From: Planococcus sp. ISL-109
GTDB taxonomy: Bacteria; Bacillota; Bacilli; Bacillales_A; Planococcaceae
Assembly: GCF_018613655.1 (NCBI RefSeq)
Contig: NZ_JAGGPW010000018.1
Location: forward strand, 1-64,000
DNA length: 64,000 nt
Reading direction: 5' to 3'
In this document: positions 7,962 through 22,071 of the stretch, in pieces
Layout: each line of letters opens with the position of its first letter
How positions within the stretch are numbered: the stretch's first letter is position 1
Notes under the pieces: generated by a model
Databases searched by the model: none
What the model saw: the letters and a program-made list of their open reading frames with translations, nothing else
Told to the model about the DNA's origin: nothing
Translations under genes and position numbers: made by a program

Positions 7962-8906
7962 TCAGTCTTCTTTACGAAGCCCAAGACCTAGATCTTCCAA
8001 CTTCACTTTAACTTCTTCAAGTGATTTGCGTCCGAGGTTGCGAACTTTCATCATGTCGTCTTCCGACTTGTTGGCCAATTCGTGGACGGTATTAATACCG
8101 GCACGCTTTAGGCAGTTATAAGAACGAACAGAAAGATCCAGCTCTTCGATAGTCATCTCAAGCACTTTCTCTTTTTGGTCTTCTTCTTTTTCAACCATGA
8201 TTTCAGCTGTTTGAGCCTCATCTGTCAATCCTACGAAGATGTTTAGATGTTCAGTGAAAATTTTCGCGCCAAGCGCAATTGCCTCTTTAGGACCTATGCT
8301 TCCATCTGTCCAGACATCGAGGGTTAATTTATCGAAATGAGCGAGTTGGCCCACACGGGTATTTTCCACTTGGAAATTGACGCGTGAAACTGGCGTGTAA
8401 ATAGAGTCAATCGGGATAACGCCGATCGGAAGATCTTCACGTTTGTTCTGATCTGCACGGGCATACCCACGGCCGCGGTTTGCATACATACGCATGCGCA
8501 AGTGACCGTCTTTCGCGATTGTTGCAATATATAGATCCGGATTCAGAATCTCCACATCACTATCGTGAGTGATATCTGCAGCCGTAACCGTTCCATCACC
8601 TTTTACATCAATTTCAATGACTTTTTCTTCGTCAGAGTAAATTTTCAAAGCGAGCTTCTTGATATTCAAAATGATAGAAGCTACATCTTCTTCTACACCT
8701 TCGACAGTGGAGAATTCATGCAGAACGCCATCAATTTGGATAGAAGTAACAGCTGCGCCAGGCAAAGATGAAAGTAAGATTCGACGTAAGGAGTTACCTA
8801 GAGTGGTACCATATCCACGCTCAAGAGGTTCAACAACAAACTTGCCGTACTTGGCATTGGTGTTGATCTCAACCGTTTCAATTTTTGGTTTTTCTATTTC
8901 GAGCAT
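7962..8906 (-). CDS. rpoA: DNA-directed RNA polymerase subunit alpha
   Basis: The 314-residue alpha subunit forms the dimer on which beta and beta' assemble. The N-terminal domain (about 1-230) has the [20 protein letters not shown] motif. The C-terminal domain (about 245-314) has two helix-hairpin-helix elements, including [21 protein letters not shown], which contacts UP elements and activators. It lies in the conserved rpsM-rpsK-rpoA-rplQ order, 127 bases after rpsK. Confidence 0.98.
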   Translation of the reverse strand: MLEIEKPKIETVEINTNAKYGKFVVEPLERGYGTTLGNSLRRILLSSLPGAAVTSIQIDGVLHEFSTVEGVEEDVASIILNIKKLALKIYSDEEKVIEIDVKGDGTVTAADITHDSDVEILNPDLYIATIAKDGHLRMRMYANRGRGYARADQNKREDLPIGVIPIDSIYTPVSRVNFQVENTRVGQLAHFDKLTLDVWTDGSIGPKEAIALGAKIFTEHLNIFVGLTDEAQTAEIMVEKEEDQKEKVLEMTIEELDLSVRSYNCLKRAGINTVHELANKSEDDMMKVRNLGRKSLEEVKVKLEDLGLGLRKED

Positions 8907-9033
8907 TCAGTTTACCCTCCTTCAAAACGTCGGTATTTTCGTTGCATCAAGAATTCGATAGTCACAGACTTTCGCTACGATTCAGAACACATTTAGTAAG
9001 TCGTGATGTTCAAAAACTATTTCAATTCAACGA

Positions 9034-9441
<408 letters not shown>

Positions 9442-9448
9442 TTACTGA

Positions 9449-9814
9449 TTATTTTTTCTTGTTAGCTACAGTTTTACGAGGACCTTTACGCGTACGAGCG
9501 TTGTTCTTCGTGTTTTGACCACGGACCGGAAGACCGCGACGGTGGCGGATACCACGGAAGCTGGCAATTTCCATCAAACGTTTGATGTTCATGGAAACTT
9601 CACGACGAAGGTCACCTTCGATTTTGTATTGATCTAGCTGTTCACGGATATTGTTCAATTCGTCTTCTGTAAGATCGCGAACGCGAGTCTCTTCAGAAAC
9701 ACCAGCACCAGAAAGTACTTTCTGAGCAGTATTTTTCCCAACACCGTAGATATAAGTCAATGAAATTACAACGCGTTTATCGCGCGGAATGTCAACACCA
9801 GAAATACGTGCCAT
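9449..9814 (-). CDS. rpsM: Small ribosomal subunit protein S13
   Basis: The 121-residue head protein of the 30S subunit has the N-terminal [23 protein letters not shown] and the C-terminal [22 protein letters not shown] motifs that contact tRNA and the 50S bridge. It lies between rpmJ and rpsK in the alpha operon. Confidence 0.97.
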   Translation of the reverse strand: MARISGVDIPRDKRVVISLTYIYGVGKNTAQKVLSGAGVSEETRVRDLTEDELNNIREQLDQYKIEGDLRREVSMNIKRLMEIASFRGIRHRRGLPVRGQNTKNNARTRKGPRKTVANKKK

Positions 9815-9839
9815 GTGTGCAATGCACCTCCTTCTTTAA

Positions 9840-9953
<114 letters not shown>

Positions 9954-9990
9954 CTAACCCAACCTCCTTGGTAGTTCGGAGTGCAAAAGA

Positions 9991-10209
9991 TTATTTAAAA
10001 CGGTATGTGATGCGACCGCGTGTTAAATCGTAAGGAGAAAGTTCCACTGTCACTTTATCTCCTGGCAGAATGCGGATGAAATGCATGCGAATCTTGCCAG
10101 ATACGTGCGCAAGAATCGTATGGCCGTTTTCAAGCTCCACTTTAAACATCGCGTTAGGCAAAGTCTCAACGACTGTTCCTTCGATTTCAATTACATCGTC
10201 TTTCGCCAT
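9991..10209 (-). CDS. infA: Translation initiation factor IF-1
   Basis: The 72-residue OB-fold factor binds the 30S A site during initiation. It has the usual length and sequence ([29 protein letters not shown], ending [10 protein letters not shown]). It follows a 405-base gap where map is usually found, so a local promoter may matter for infA. Confidence 0.97.
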   Translation of the reverse strand: MAKDDVIEIEGTVVETLPNAMFKVELENGHTILAHVSGKIRMHFIRILPGDKVTVELSPYDLTRGRITYRFK

Positions 10210-10325
10210 CGACCCAGTCTCCCTTCTGTATACAAATCAGGTTCTCATCTTCAAACAGTATTTGCTGATTGAATAATTCTTATCCATTCACAAGGAATGC
10301 ATGAGCGACATTTGAAAGACCTTCT

Positions 10326-10372
10326 CCGGGTTCCTCACTCCACCTATGACAGTGGAGTTTGGGGGGATCCGG
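10326..10372 (-). other. Nested stem-loop upstream of infA
   Basis: An inner 7-bp stem ACTCCAC/GTGGAGT (10337-10343 with 10352-10358) sits inside an outer CCGG/CCGG plus TCC/GGA stem (10326-10334 with 10365-10372). No T-run follows, so it is not a standard terminator. Confidence 0.5.
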
Positions 10373-10461
10373 TTGAATCAGTCTGACCCACGTATCCTCG
10401 ACTGCCCGGACTGCCTTGGATGAGTTCCAAACCCGTTACACAGATGCTTCCACGAAACCCA

Positions 10462-10557
10462 TTATACTACCTGCGGTGCGGAATTGCACGGAGCAACGAG
10501 CCTCACCGGTTTCATATAATCAAGCCTTGTTTGCTTTTGCAGCTCTCGAAAATTCAT
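10462..10557 (-). CDS. Possible 31-residue leader peptide or remnant frame
   Basis: An ATG at 10555-10557 lies ten bases after AAGGAG and opens 31 codons starting MNFRELQKQTRLDYMKPVRL and ending in TAA. I recognise no family, and it does not resemble methionine aminopeptidase. The good ribosome binding site is the only reason to list it. It may be a leader peptide, a decayed gene start, or chance. Confidence 0.25.
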   Translation of the reverse strand: MNFRELQKQTRLDYMKPVRLVAPCNSAPQVV

Positions 10558-10614
10558 ATCTCCGGTGCTCCTTAAAGCCACATGGAGGCAACTAACTGCG
10601 CCCGGCGCCGGGAC

Positions 10615-11325
<711 letters not shown>

Positions 11326-12621
11326 TTATTTCATAAAGCCTTTATAATGACGTTTAACAAGCTGAGATTCCAATTGTTTCATCGTTTCGAGGGCTACCCC
11401 GACGACGATCAGCAAACTGGTACCGCCAATCTGTGCAGATTGAGGCAGGTTTGCAATATTGATGAAGAATATCGGCAGAACCGAGATCACTGCGAGGAAG
11501 ATAGCTCCTACGAAGGTCAATCGGTAAAGCACGCTTGTTAAATAATCTTGTGTATTTTTACCCGGACGGATTCCCGGAATATATGCACCTTGCTTTTTCA
11601 AGTTGTCCGCCACGTTTTCAGGGTTTACCTGAATAAATGCATAGAAATACGTGAATGCGACGATCAGGGCAATGTAAATGATCATGCCGACTGGACGCGT
11701 ATAATCAAACGTATTCTGAATTGCATCCGTAAACGCGTTGGCACCAAAGAAAGAAGAAATGGTTTGCGGCGTGATCATAAACGCCACTGCAAAGATTACC
11801 GGGATAACTCCGGCCGCGTTTACTTTCAAAGGTAAATGCGTTTGCTGCCCATTCGAGCTCTGGCCACGGCCAGCTACACGTTTAGCATACTGAATCGGAA
11901 TTTTACGCAACGCTTGTTGGACGTAAATGACCAAAACAGTAATTGCAACAACTGCGAGTGCGAGCAATGCCATAATGGCAATGTTGATCGGAAGCTGATC
12001 GCCAGCTCCTTGAATCTGCTGCGCATATAATTGATTGATTGCTCCTGGTACTGCAGCGACAATCCCTGCGAAGATGATAATCGAAATACCGTTCCCCACG
12101 CCTTGTGCCGTAATCTGCTCACCAAGCCACAATAGAAATGCTGTTCCTGCTGTCAGAACGATGGCGATTACCACATAGGTCGCAATTGAATCATCTTGAA
12201 TCAATGAACCACCATACATTTGGTTAAAGCCGTAAGACATGCCGATCGCCTGGATAAAAGCAAGAACGATTGTAAAGTAACGAGTGAACTGAGCAAGTTT
12301 CCGTCTTCCGACTTCACCTTGTTTCGCCCACTCAGCAAATTTCGGCACAACATCCATCTGCAGAAGCTGCACGATGATAGACGCTGTAATGTAAGGCATG
12401 ATTCCCATCGCCAAAATCGAGAAGTTGGCTAGGGCGCCTCCGCCGAAAGTATTCAAGAAACCGATCAGACCCATCTGATCAGTAGCTTGGAGTACTGACG
12501 CATCAACATTCGGCACCGGAACAAATGTCCCGATACGGAAGATGATGAGCATTGCTAAAGTAAAGAAAATTTTATTTCGAATATCAGACACGCGCATAAG
12601 GTTAGAGATTGTCTGAAACAT
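11326..12621 (-). CDS. secY: Protein translocase subunit SecY
   Basis: The 431-residue membrane channel has ten hydrophobic segments and forms the SecYEG pore with SecE (encoded at 49304-49489). Recognisable parts are the N-terminal region before the plug (RNKIFFTLAMLIIFRIGTFVPVP) and the C-terminal VGVALETMKQLESQLVKRHYKGF. Its start overlaps the rplO stop by one base (TAATG), implying coupled translation. Confidence 0.97.
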   Translation of the reverse strand: MFQTISNLMRVSDIRNKIFFTLAMLIIFRIGTFVPVPNVDASVLQATDQMGLIGFLNTFGGGALANFSILAMGIMPYITASIIVQLLQMDVVPKFAEWAKQGEVGRRKLAQFTRYFTIVLAFIQAIGMSYGFNQMYGGSLIQDDSIATYVVIAIVLTAGTAFLLWLGEQITAQGVGNGISIIIFAGIVAAVPGAINQLYAQQIQGAGDQLPINIAIMALLALAVVAITVLVIYVQQALRKIPIQYAKRVAGRGQSSNGQQTHLPLKVNAAGVIPVIFAVAFMITPQTISSFFGANAFTDAIQNTFDYTRPVGMIIYIALIVAFTYFYAFIQVNPENVADNLKKQGAYIPGIRPGKNTQDYLTSVLYRLTFVGAIFLAVISVLPIFFINIANLPQSAQIGGTSLLIVVGVALETMKQLESQLVKRHYKGFMK

Positions 12622-13061
12622 TAAAGCACCTCGGTTTGACCGCCGGCAGCTTCAATAGCTTCTTTAGCTGATGCAGAAAATTTATGAGCTCTAACAGACA
12701 ATTTCTTGTCCAAGCTACCGTTACCAAGGATCTTGATTCCGGAACGCTCTTTGCTCACAATACCTGTTTCGATCAACAATGCAGGTGTAATTTCTGTGCC
12801 TTCTTCGAAACGGTTCAACACGTCAAGGTTTACTACAGTGTAGTCTTTACGGTTGATGTTCGTGAATCCGCGTTTAGGTAAACGACGGAACAATGGGTTT
12901 TGACCACCCTCGAATCCTGGACGGACACCGCCGCCTGAACGGGCGTTTTGGCCTTTGTGACCTTTACCGGCTGTTTTACCAGTACCTGAACCGATTCCGC
13001 GTCCGATACGCTTGCGTGAGCTGCGTGAACCTTCTGCTGGTTTTAATTCGTGAAGTTTCAT
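12621..13061 (-). CDS. rplO: Large ribosomal subunit protein L15
   Basis: The 146-residue protein has the glycine- and arginine-rich N-terminus ([22 protein letters not shown]) and the [19 protein letters not shown] motif of L15, a late 50S assembly protein. It sits between rpmD and secY in the spc operon. Confidence 0.97.
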   Translation of the reverse strand: MKLHELKPAEGSRSSRKRIGRGIGSGTGKTAGKGHKGQNARSGGGVRPGFEGGQNPLFRRLPKRGFTNINRKDYTVVNLDVLNRFEEGTEITPALLIETGIVSKERSGIKILGNGSLDKKLSVRAHKFSASAKEAIEAAGGQTEVL

Positions 13062-13094
13062 GTGGTTGGCACCTCCTTCTATAGAAATCAGGGA

Positions 13095-13277
13095 TTAAAC
13101 TTCTTTAATAGTTACTAAGTGAGCGACTTTATCAAGCATTCCGCGAACTGCCGCGTTGTCTTGATGCTCTACTGTTTGATGCATTTTGCGCAAGCCAAGT
13201 GACTGGACTGTTTTACGTTGTGTCGGTTTAGCACCGATCACAGACTTAGTGAGGGTAATTTCTAGTTTAGTAGCCAT
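13095..13277 (-). CDS. rpmD: Large ribosomal subunit protein L30
   Basis: A 60-residue protein with the typical L30 pattern ([32 protein letters not shown]). It lies between rpsE and rplO as in other Bacillota. Confidence 0.96.
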   Translation of the reverse strand: MATKLEITLTKSVIGAKPTQRKTVQSLGLRKMHQTVEHQDNAAVRGMLDKVAHLVTIKEV

Positions 13278-13291
13278 GTAATTTCCCTCCC

Positions 13292-13792
13292 TTATCCGAA
13301 TAGCTCTTCTTTAGTTTTACCGCGAAGTTTTGCAACTTCCTCAGCACTTTTCAGTTGAGTCAGGCCGTTGATAGTAGCGCGCACCATGTTGATTGGTGTG
13401 TTGGAACCGAGGGATTTAGACAGAATGTCTTGTACTCCTGCAAGCTCCAATACCGCACGAACAGGTCCACCAGCGATAACACCGGTACCTGGTGAAGCAG
13501 GTTTGATAAGAATCGAACCAGCGCCGAAGCGTCCGGTCACGAGATGTGGAGTAGTACCTTTAATCATTGGTACTTCGATTAAGTTCTTCTTCGCATCTTC
13601 AATAGCTTTACGGATCGCTTCTGGAACTTCTTGTGCTTTCCCAGTGCCGAATCCGACTTTACCATTTCTGTCGCCTACAACAACCAATGCGGAGAAACGG
13701 AAACGACGTCCACCTTTTACAACTTTCGCAACGCGGTTAATCGTAACTACGCGTTCTTCAAGTTCAAGTTTGTTTGGATCAATACGACTCAT
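13292..13792 (-). CDS. rpsE: Small ribosomal subunit protein S5
   Basis: The 166-residue protein acts in decoding accuracy and 30S helicase activity. The double-stranded RNA-binding-like N-terminal domain ([36 protein letters not shown]) and the C-terminal [27 protein letters not shown] are intact. It is in spc operon order. Confidence 0.97.
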   Translation of the reverse strand: MSRIDPNKLELEERVVTINRVAKVVKGGRRFRFSALVVVGDRNGKVGFGTGKAQEVPEAIRKAIEDAKKNLIEVPMIKGTTPHLVTGRFGAGSILIKPASPGTGVIAGGPVRAVLELAGVQDILSKSLGSNTPINMVRATINGLTQLKSAEEVAKLRGKTKEELFG

Positions 13793-13813
13793 GTAATGGG
13801 TCCCTCCTTCTTT

Positions 13814-14176
13814 TTAAAATTGTAAACCGTTTTCACGTGCAGCTTCAGCTAAAGCTTTTACACGTCCATGATATAGATAACCACCGCGGTCAAAAACAAC
13901 TGATGTTAAGCCGTTTTCTACAGCGCGTTTTGCAATCGTTTCGCCGACTTTAGAAGCCGCTTCAACGTTGCCTTTATTTTCAAGAGAAAAATCTTTATCT
14001 GCAGATGATGCGCTAGCAAGTGTTACGCCGTTAACATCGTCGATCAATTGAGCGTAGATGAATTTGTTTGAACGGAAAACGTTCAAACGCGGACATGCAG
14101 CTGTACCCGAGATTTTAGAACGTACGCGAGCGTGACGTTTTTTACGGGATGCGTTTTTATCGAGTTTCGTAATCAC
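13814..14176 (-). CDS. rplR: Large ribosomal subunit protein L18
   Basis: The 120-residue 5S rRNA-binding protein contains [33 protein letters not shown] start it at GTG 14174-14176, eight bases after AAAGGAG. An in-frame GTG nine bases earlier overlaps the binding site itself and would make the protein longer than the usual 120. Confidence 0.95.
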   Translation of the reverse strand: MITKLDKNASRKKRHARVRSKISGTAACPRLNVFRSNKFIYAQLIDDVNGVTLASASSADKDFSLENKGNVEAASKVGETIAKRAVENGLTSVVFDRGGYLYHGRVKALAEAARENGLQF

Positions 14177-14209
14177 TGAGGTCACTCCTTTCAGCCTGCC
14201 TAAGCAGCA

Positions 14210-14749
14210 TTATTTACCTGTTTTACCTTCTTTGCGACGAACTTTTTCGTCTTCGTAACGGATCCCTTTGCCTTTATACGGCTCTGGTGGGCGAGTAGCA
14301 CGGATGTTGGAAGCAAGTGCTCCGACCATTTCTTTGTTGATCCCTTTAATGATGACTTTCGTGTTGCCTGGTACTTCGATTTCGATTCCTTCTTCCGGAG
14401 TGAATTCCACCGGATGAGAGTATCCAACGTTCAAGACCAATTTTGTGCCTTGTAGCTGAGCACGGTAACCGACACCGACTAGTTCAAGTGAACGGGAGAA
14501 GCCTTCAGAAACTCCAGTAACCATGTTCGCAAGCAATGCGCGGGTCGTGCCGTGGATTGTGCGGTGATTTTTGGAATCTGACGGGCGTGACAATGTCAAT
14601 ACATTGTCTTCCTGTACGATTGTGATATCTGAGTTAAATGAGCGGTTAAGCTCACCTTTTGGTCCTTTGACCGTTACGTTGTTATCGTTTCCGATAGTGA
14701 CTGTAACGCTTGCAGGAACATCGATTGGTTTTTTACCTACACGTGACAT
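14210..14749 (-). CDS. rplF: Large ribosomal subunit protein L6
   Basis: At 179 residues it contains the two related L6 domains and the C-terminal signature [22 protein letters not shown]. It binds near the GTPase centre of the 50S subunit. It lies in spc operon order between rpsH and rplR. Confidence 0.97.
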   Translation of the reverse strand: MSRVGKKPIDVPASVTVTIGNDNNVTVKGPKGELNRSFNSDITIVQEDNVLTLSRPSDSKNHRTIHGTTRALLANMVTGVSEGFSRSLELVGVGYRAQLQGTKLVLNVGYSHPVEFTPEEGIEIEVPGNTKVIIKGINKEMVGALASNIRATRPPEPYKGKGIRYEDEKVRRKEGKTGK

Positions 14750-14779
14750 TCTGTTGCACCTCCATTCGTTTGTTGCTTC

Positions 14780-15178
14780 TTACCAAACGTAAGCTATAAT
14801 TTCGCCGCCGACTTTTTTCGCGCGGGCTTCTTTGTCAGTTACCAAACCTTGTGATGTCGATACTAAAGCGATTCCAAGACCGTTTAGTACACGAGGCACC
14901 TCATCAGTTTTAGCGTATACGCGCAAACCTGGTTTTGAAATGCGTTTCAAGCCAGTTATGACGCGCTCATTGTTGGCACCGTATTTAAGGAAAATGCGGA
15001 TCATGCCTTGTTTATCATCTTCAACATATTCTACGTCACGAACGAAACCTTCGCGCTTAAGGATTTCAGCGATGTCTTTCTTCACGTTGGAAGCCGGAAG
15101 CTCCAATTTCTCGTGACGAACCATGTTTGCGTTACGAATGCGTGTCAGCATATCTGCAATCGGATCTGTCATTGTCAT
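14780..15178 (-). CDS. rpsH: Small ribosomal subunit protein S8
   Basis: The 132-residue primary 16S-binding protein has the N-terminal [14 protein letters not shown] and C-terminal [31 protein letters not shown] signatures. GGAGG lies eight bases before the ATG. In enteric bacteria S8 represses the spc operon; whether it does so here is unknown. Confidence 0.97.
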   Translation of the reverse strand: MTMTDPIADMLTRIRNANMVRHEKLELPASNVKKDIAEILKREGFVRDVEYVEDDKQGMIRIFLKYGANNERVITGLKRISKPGLRVYAKTDEVPRVLNGLGIALVSTSQGLVTDKEARAKKVGGEIIAYVW

Positions 15179-15207
15179 TACATTTACCTCCTTCCCAATT
15201 TAGGGGA

Positions 15208-15952
<745 letters not shown>

Positions 15953-15979
15953 GTGTGTACCTCCCCTCACTCAGGAATT

Positions 15980-16291
15980 TTATTTATCTAATTTTTCACC
16001 GGATTTTTTTGCAACACGAACTTTTTTGCCATCTTCCATTTTGTATCCTACGCGAGTCGGCTCGCCGGATTTAGGGTCAACTACCATCACGTTAGATACG
16101 TGGATCGCAGCTTCTTGGCTGACAATTCCGCCTTGCGGGCTTGCCTGGTTCGGTTTTGTATGCTTTTTGACGATGTTAACACCTTCAACGAGCACGCGGT
16201 CTTTCTTAGGTAGAGCAGTCAAAACAACTCCTGTTTTGCCTTTGTCTTTTCCAGAGATGACCTTAACTGTATCGCCTTTTTTTACATGCAT
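15980..16291 (-). CDS. rplX: Large ribosomal subunit protein L24
   Basis: The 103-residue assembly initiator of the 50S subunit starts with a KOW motif ([20 protein letters not shown], about 5-24). It is in spc operon order between rplN and rplE. Confidence 0.97.
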   Translation of the reverse strand: MHVKKGDTVKVISGKDKGKTGVVLTALPKKDRVLVEGVNIVKKHTKPNQASPQGGIVSQEAAIHVSNVMVVDPKSGEPTRVGYKMEDGKKVRVAKKSGEKLDK

Positions 16292-16327
16292 TCTGTCGCA
16301 CCTCCTTGGTATCGCACATTGGGTAAT

Positions 16328-16696
<369 letters not shown>

Positions 16697-16743
16697 TTAG
16701 GTAACCTCCCTTCGGAACTTATATGATTCCGAACTAATTTGAA

Positions 16744-17007
16744 TTAGATGATAACAGCTTTTTCGACGACTTCCACTAAACGGAAACGTTTTGTAGCTGA
16801 TAGCGGACGAGTTTCCATGACGCGAACGACATCGCCCATTTTCGCTTCGTTGTTCTCGTCATGAGCCTTGAATTTCTTAGAGTATTTTACACGTTTGCCA
16901 TAAAGCGCGTGCTTCTTTTGAGTTTCAATCAATACTGTAATGGTTTTGTCCATTTTGTCAGACACGACGCGGCCTGTGTATACTTTGCGTTGGTTACGCT
17001 CAGACAT
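16744..17007 (-). CDS. rpsQ: Small ribosomal subunit protein S17
   Basis: The 87-residue OB-fold protein binds 16S rRNA early in 30S assembly. The motif [40 protein letters not shown] is typical. It is the last gene of the S10 unit. Confidence 0.97.
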   Translation of the reverse strand: MSERNQRKVYTGRVVSDKMDKTITVLIETQKKHALYGKRVKYSKKFKAHDENNEAKMGDVVRVMETRPLSATKRFRLVEVVEKAVII

Positions 17008-17030
17008 ACTTGCAACCTCCTCTCGAATTA

Positions 17031-17655
<625 letters not shown>

Positions 17656-17656
17656 A

Positions 17657-18313
17657 TTATTTGCCTCCTTCCTCAGAATTCTTCTTGGTTGGAAGGACTT
17701 CACCGCGGTAGATCCATACTTTTACGCCAAGCTTACCATAAGTAGTGTCTGCTTCAGCGTGCGCATAATCGATGTCAGCGCGCAATGTATGGAGCGGAAC
17801 AGTTCCTTCACTGTAGTGTTCAGAACGCGCAATGTCAGCGCCGCCTAAACGTCCAGATACTTGAGTTTTGATCCCTTTAGCGCCTGAACGCATAGTACGT
17901 TGGATCGTCTGTTTTTGAGCACGACGGAAAGATGCACGATTTTCTAGCTGGCGTGCGATTCCTTCAGCAACCAATTTTGCGTCAAGATCAGCTCTTTTAA
18001 TTTCTACGATGTTGATGTGTACACGCTTGCCAGTCACCGAGTTTAGTTGAGTGCGAAGTACTTCGACTTCGGAGCCACCTTTACCGATTACCATACCTGG
18101 TTTCGCAGTGTGGATTGTTACATTTACACGGTTTGCAGCGCGCTCGATTTCAATTCTAGAAACAGAAGCTTCTTTCAAACGTGTTTCGATGTATCCACGG
18201 ATTTTCAAATCTTCGTGAAGGAGTGTCGCGTAGTCTTTTTCAGCATACCATTTCGACTCCCAGTCACGAATGATTCCGATCCGCATTCCAATTGGATGAA
18301 TTTTTTGTCCCAC
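17657..18313 (-). CDS. rpsC: Small ribosomal subunit protein S3
   Basis: The 218-residue protein lines the mRNA entry channel. It contains a KH domain with the motif [20 protein letters not shown] and the C-terminal [26 protein letters not shown]. The start is GTG (18311-18313). It lies between rplV and rplP. Confidence 0.97.
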   Translation of the reverse strand: MGQKIHPIGMRIGIIRDWESKWYAEKDYATLLHEDLKIRGYIETRLKEASVSRIEIERAANRVNVTIHTAKPGMVIGKGGSEVEVLRTQLNSVTGKRVHINIVEIKRADLDAKLVAEGIARQLENRASFRRAQKQTIQRTMRSGAKGIKTQVSGRLGGADIARSEHYSEGTVPLHTLRADIDYAHAEADTTYGKLGVKVWIYRGEVLPTKKNSEEGGK

Positions 18314-18316
18314 GAA

Positions 18317-18658
18317 TTATCCCTCCTTCTTCTCAGATACCACTAGTGTGATGTGGCTAGTGCGCTTGTTAATCGCGCTCGCACGTCCCATTGCACGTGG
18401 ACGGAAACGCTTCAAAGTCGGTCCTTCATCAACGAATACTTCGCTGACAACAAGATTCTCGACGTTCATTTCGTAATTGTGTTCAGCGTTAGCTGCTGCA
18501 GATTTCAATAACTTCTCAACAACAATCGATGATGATTTTTGAGTGTGTTGTAAAATCGCAACGGCTTCGCCAATTTGCTTGCCTCGAATTAAATCTACTA
18601 CTAAACGGACTTTACGAGGAGCAATACGTACTGTTCTAGCGACAGCTTTTGCTTGCAT
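18317..18658 (-). CDS. rplV: Large ribosomal subunit protein L22
   Basis: The 113-residue tunnel protein has the family pattern [20 protein letters not shown] and the C-terminal [24 protein letters not shown]. The long hairpin loop that reaches the macrolide-binding part of the tunnel looks ordinary, with no insertion or deletion. Confidence 0.97.
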   Translation of the reverse strand: MQAKAVARTVRIAPRKVRLVVDLIRGKQIGEAVAILQHTQKSSSIVVEKLLKSAAANAEHNYEMNVENLVVSEVFVDEGPTLKRFRPRAMGRASAINKRTSHITLVVSEKKEG

Positions 18659-18677
18659 GGGGAAATCCTCCTCTCAA

Positions 18678-18956
18678 TTAACGTCTTGTTTTCTTATCGT
18701 CTGCACCATGACTAGCGTATTTGCGTGTTGGCGCGAATTCGCCTAGTTTATGGCCCACCATGTCTTCAGTCACGTATACAGGTACGTGTTTACGACCATC
18801 ATATACTGCGATTGTTTGTCCGATGAATGTCGGGAAAATTGTAGAACGGCGAGACCAAGTTTTGATCACTTGTTTTTTCTCAGAGTCCTTCTGTGCTTCA
18901 ACTTTTTTCATAAGATGATCATCAGCAAAAGGTCCTTTTTTCAAGCTGCGGCCCAT
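18678..18956 (-). CDS. rpsS: Small ribosomal subunit protein S19
   Basis: At 92 residues it matches S19 ([20 protein letters not shown] and the core [29 protein letters not shown]). It forms the 30S head with S13. It is in S10 operon order. Confidence 0.97.
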   Translation of the reverse strand: MGRSLKKGPFADDHLMKKVEAQKDSEKKQVIKTWSRRSTIFPTFIGQTIAVYDGRKHVPVYVTEDMVGHKLGEFAPTRKYASHGADDKKTRR

Positions 18957-19016
18957 GTGGGATCCTCCCTTCGTGATTGCACCACGGTTCTGTTAGCGAA
19001 CCGTAGCGGAATCAAA

Positions 19017-19847
19017 TTATTTTTTACGACGACGCACGATGAATTTATCGGATTTATTGTTTTTCTTGCGAGTTTTGTATCCAAGAGTCGGTTTGCCCCA
19101 TGGAGACATTGGTGATTTACGTCCGATTGGCGAACGGCCTTCACCACCACCGTGTGGGTGATCGTTCGGGTTCATTACAGATCCGCGGACTGTCGGGCGA
19201 TTGCCCTTCCAGCGGTTACGTCCTGCTTTACCGATGTTGATCAATTCGTGCTGCTCGTTTCCTACTGCACCGATAGTTGCGCTGCAAGTAGCAAGAATCA
19301 GGCGAACTTCGCCTGATTGCAAGCGAACTGTTACGTATTTTCCTTCTTTACCAAGCACCTGTGCTGAAGCTCCTGCAGAACGTACCAATTGGCCGCCTCC
19401 GCCTGGTTTCAATTCGATGTTATGGATTGTTGAACCCATCGGGATGAGTGACAACGCCATAGCATTACCTGGCTTAAAGTCAGCTTCTGGTCCTGACATT
19501 AGCTGTGTTCCAACGACTACTCCTTTGGGAGCAAGGATGTAACGCTTTTCTCCATCAGCATAATGAATCAATGCGATGTTTGCAGAACGGTTTGGATCGT
19601 ACTCGATTGTAGCAACGCGGCCTGGAATGCCATCTTTGTTACGTTTGAAATCGATGACACGGTATTGGCGTTTATGTCCACCGCCGTGATGGCGTACAGT
19701 TATTTTACCTTGGTTATTACGGCCGCCTTTACGCTTTACTGGACGTAAAAGCGATTTTTCAGGCTTGTTCGTTGTGATTTCAGCGAAATCCGAACTCGTC
19801 ATGTTACGACGACCGTTAGTGGTAGGTTTATATTTTCTAATCCCCAC
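19017..19847 (-). CDS. rplB: Large ribosomal subunit protein L2
   Basis: The 276-residue protein is needed for peptidyl transferase activity. Its C-terminal signature [16 protein letters not shown] is present as [16 protein letters not shown], with the essential histidine. The start is GTG (19845-19847). It lies between rplW and rpsS. Confidence 0.97.
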   Translation of the reverse strand: MGIRKYKPTTNGRRNMTSSDFAEITTNKPEKSLLRPVKRKGGRNNQGKITVRHHGGGHKRQYRVIDFKRNKDGIPGRVATIEYDPNRSANIALIHYADGEKRYILAPKGVVVGTQLMSGPEADFKPGNAMALSLIPMGSTIHNIELKPGGGGQLVRSAGASAQVLGKEGKYVTVRLQSGEVRLILATCSATIGAVGNEQHELINIGKAGRNRWKGNRPTVRGSVMNPNDHPHGGGEGRSPIGRKSPMSPWGKPTLGYKTRKKNNKSDKFIVRRRKK

Positions 19848-19891
19848 GTTGTTTCCCTCCTTCTTTAATAGTCCTTTAAGAACTTATGGAA

Positions 19892-20176
19892 TTAAATTTC
19901 AAATAGTTCGATGTCTTTTGAGTCAGCAGTCAATTTTACAATCGCTTTACGGCGCTTGTTAGTGTATCCTGCGTGTTTGCCCATGCGCTTGAATTTGCCT
20001 TTGTAGTTCATGATGTTGACTTTATCAACTTGAACGCCGAAGACTTCTTGCACTGCATGTTTAACTTGTGTTTTATTAGCGCGAACGTCCACTTCAAAAG
20101 TGTACTTCTTCTCCGCCATTACCTCAGAAGAACGCTCGGTAATGACTGGACGCTTTAGAATGTCACGTGCTTCCAT
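19892..20176 (-). CDS. rplW: Large ribosomal subunit protein L23
   Basis: The 94-residue exit-tunnel protein is the docking site for trigger factor and SRP. It contains [19 protein letters not shown] and [20 protein letters not shown]. Its start overlaps the rplD stop by one base (TAATG), implying coupling. Confidence 0.97.
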   Translation of the reverse strand: MEARDILKRPVITERSSEVMAEKKYTFEVDVRANKTQVKHAVQEVFGVQVDKVNIMNYKGKFKRMGKHAGYTNKRRKAIVKLTADSKDIELFEI

Positions 20177-20799
20177 TAACCTAGCACCTCCTCGATTTTC
20201 TCTACGGCTGCTTTAGTCATGATGACTTTATCATGTCCAAGCAAGTCCAATACGTTGATGCCGTTTGCCGGAACAACTGTCATGCCTTTGATGTTACGTG
20301 CAGATAATGCGACGTTCTCATCAAGGTCAGCTGTTACGAACAATGCTTTTTTACCGATAGATAGGTCATTCACCAATTTAGTGAATTCCTTTGTTTTCGG
20401 TGCATCGAAAGCTAATCCTTCAAGTACCATCAAGTTCTCGTTCACTACTGTCGAAGACAATGCTGAACGAAGAGCCAAACGACGGACTTTTTTCGGAAGT
20501 TTATAGCTGTAGCTACGTGGTGTCGGGCCGAATACGACGCCGCCTCCACGCCATTGTGGTGAACGGATCGAACCTTGACGGGCACGTCCAGTTCCTTTTT
20601 GACGCCATGGCTTTCTTCCGCCACCGGTTACTTCAGAGCGGGTTTTAACTTTATGGTTACCTTGACGCAAAGAAGCACGCTGTGCAACTACTGCATCGAA
20701 GAGTACAGATTCATTTGGTTCAATACCGAAGACAAGATCGTTCAACTCGATGTCGCCAACTTGTGAACCGGTTTGATTTAGTAAAGCTACTTTAGGCAT
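20176..20799 (-). CDS. rplD: Large ribosomal subunit protein L4
   Basis: The 207-residue protein has a tunnel loop rich in arginine and glycine ([34 protein letters not shown]). In E. coli L4 also represses the S10 operon; B. subtilis lacks that control, so it should not be assumed here. Confidence 0.97.
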   Translation of the reverse strand: MPKVALLNQTGSQVGDIELNDLVFGIEPNESVLFDAVVAQRASLRQGNHKVKTRSEVTGGGRKPWRQKGTGRARQGSIRSPQWRGGGVVFGPTPRSYSYKLPKKVRRLALRSALSSTVVNENLMVLEGLAFDAPKTKEFTKLVNDLSIGKKALFVTADLDENVALSARNIKGMTVVPANGINVLDLLGHDKVIMTKAAVEKIEEVLG

Positions 20800-20827
20800 T
20801 CCTGTTTCCTCCTTTCCTTAAATATTA

Positions 20828-21457
20828 TTATTTTGCTTTGATTGCCGTTTTAACGCGGATCAATGCTTTGCGTGAACCAGGAACATTACCTTTAACTAGA
20901 AGCAAGTTGCGCTCAACATCCACTTTCACAATGTGAAGGTTCTGGATAGTGACCGTGTTGCCACCCATTTGACCAGGTAATTTCTTTTGTTTGAATACGC
21001 GGTTTGGAGCAACCGGCCCCATTGAACCAGGACGACGGTGGTAACGTGAACCGTGAGTCATTGGTCCGCGAGATTGTCCGTGGCGTTTAATAACACCTTG
21101 GAAACCTTTACCTTTCGTAGTTCCTGTTACATCTACTACATCGCCTTCTGCGAATACATCTACTTTGACTTCTTGACCAATCTCGTAATCAGCTAAGTTT
21201 ACATTGCGAAGTTCGCGAATGAAGCGCTTAGGAGCAGTGCTTGCTTTTGCTACGTGGCCTTTCTCCGGTTTGTTGGAAAGCTTTTCGCGCTTATCCTCAA
21301 AACCAAGTTGTACCGATTCGTAGCCATCCAATTCAACTGTCTTTTTCTGAAGCACTACGTTTGGAGAAGCTTCAATTACAGTTACAGGGATCAAATCACC
21401 GTTCTCAGCAAAAACTTGCGTCATACCGATTTTTCTACCTAAGATTCCTTTGGTCAT
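20828..21457 (-). CDS. rplC: Large ribosomal subunit protein L3
   Basis: The 209-residue protein initiates 50S assembly and reaches the peptidyl transferase centre. It has the signature [29 protein letters not shown]. It is the second gene of the S10 operon, 49 bases after rpsJ. Confidence 0.97.
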   Translation of the reverse strand: MTKGILGRKIGMTQVFAENGDLIPVTVIEASPNVVLQKKTVELDGYESVQLGFEDKREKLSNKPEKGHVAKASTAPKRFIRELRNVNLADYEIGQEVKVDVFAEGDVVDVTGTTKGKGFQGVIKRHGQSRGPMTHGSRYHRRPGSMGPVAPNRVFKQKKLPGQMGGNTVTIQNLHIVKVDVERNLLLVKGNVPGSRKALIRVKTAIKAK

Positions 21458-21506
21458 GTCGTCACACCTCCTGCAAATTTTTATGTTTTCTATTTTCGGT
21501 TACCAA

Positions 21507-22007
<501 letters not shown>

Positions 22008-22071
22008 TTATTAGTATAGCAGGATTTATTTCACTTTCAACCGATACGATAATAGTCGAAATCTTTCGGAC

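Larger units (their letters stand above)
10210..10614 (-). other. 405-base non-coding region between adk and infA
   Basis: This stretch, where B. subtilis carries map, has no recognisable protein homology. From the adk side it holds a perfect 12-bp palindrome (10601-10612), a short reading frame with a ribosome binding site (10462-10557), a TATAAT box (10461-10466) with only a weak -35, a tandem GACTGCC repeat (10400-10406 and 10409-10415), and a nested hairpin (10326-10372). I infer a structured leader or degenerate remnant; which one is not decided. Confidence 0.5.
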
